Assembly (NCBI GenBank): GCA_910584795.1
Contig: CAJUBZ010000023.1
Location: forward strand, 1-14,491
DNA from: an uncultured Eubacterium sp.
Lineage (GTDB): Bacteria; Bacillota; Clostridia; Lachnospirales; Lachnospiraceae
Length of the DNA: 14,491 bases
Direction of reading: 5' to 3'
Shown: positions 14,417-14,491 of the stretch, in pieces
How the letters are laid out: every line of letters begins with the position of its first letter
Position numbering within the stretch: the first letter of the stretch is position 1
Made by a program: the position numbers and the translations under genes
Notes under the pieces: generated by a model
Told to the model about the DNA's origin: nothing
What the model saw: the letters and a program-made list of their open reading frames with translations, nothing else
Databases searched by the model: none

Positions 14417-14491
14417 ATTCCGGTTTGTAGGGAGGAGACTTTCCTGCTGAAATCAATGGAATGTCTCTGCCACTACAAAACCGGAATATTC
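14411..14491. repeat. Large imperfect hairpin; possible terminator or small palindromic element
   Basis: The two ends of this 81-base segment pair almost completely: ATTCCGG-TTT-GTAG (14417-14430) with CTAC-AAAA-CCGGAAT (14473-14487), with one bulged base, extended outward by GAATA/TATTC (14411-14415 and 14487-14491). Inside, GAGAC (14434-14438) pairs with GTCTC and TTCC with GGAA, leaving a loop of about 13 bases. The 5' arm includes the stop codon of the upstream gene. The stem is much longer than a usual intrinsic terminator, and whether a T-run follows is unknown because the window ends here. Confidence 0.65.

Noticed and set aside
1..14491. CRISPR array, insertion sequence, prophage, toxin-antitoxin pair or defence system
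   Set aside because: No regularly spaced repeats, transposase, integrase, phage or nuclease-defence genes were seen; nearly all coding space is taken by recognisable core genes.

Overview
The window is a low-GC stretch of chromosome from an anaerobic, Gram-positive Firmicute, most likely a member of the Lachnospiraceae (Clostridia). The evidence is a Spo0A homologue, a clostridial 2[4Fe-4S] ferredoxin, MutS2, a YhaM-type nuclease, the Firmicute gdpP-rplI-dnaB order, strong AGGAGG ribosome binding sites and AT-rich promoters. The species cannot be named from this sequence alone. There are no rRNA or tRNA genes, insertion sequences, phage genes or CRISPR arrays.

Layout. Positions 1-2738 (minus strand) hold the first 12 codons of an unknown gene, the 23S rRNA uracil methyltransferase rlmD and the HD/OB-fold exoribonuclease yhaM; the last two probably form one operon. 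Positions 2962-7573 (plus strand) hold mutS2, then an OmpR-family response regulator and its sensor kinase, whose reading frames overlap by one base. A divergent spo0A (minus, 7594-8445) converges on the kinase. A 517-base AT-rich gap follows, with a 13-bp inverted repeat and a perfect 0A-box heptamer, then a 57-codon ferredoxin gene (8963-9136) with its own promoter and terminator. From 9181 to 14005 (minus) come a RacA-like MerR-family protein in its own unit, then the operon gdpP-rplI-dnaB, which ends in a clear intrinsic terminator at 10009-10039. A small gene of unknown function (14153-14416, plus) diverges from gdpP and ends in a large hairpin at the window edge.

How the genes fit together. 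Most are housekeeping genes: ribosome modification and rescue (RlmD, L9, probably MutS2), RNA turnover (YhaM), replication (DnaB) and c-di-AMP breakdown (GdpP). The two regulatory loci, the two-component pair and spo0A, lie in the middle. The observations most worth a second look are the divergent Spo0A receiver and the regulatory sequence around its gene, an abrupt base-composition change inside the sensor kinase gene, Pho-box-like repeats upstream of the two-component operon, and the long hairpin at the right edge. I found no clear evidence of an undescribed multi-gene system; this is mainly a core-genome region with a few unusual details.
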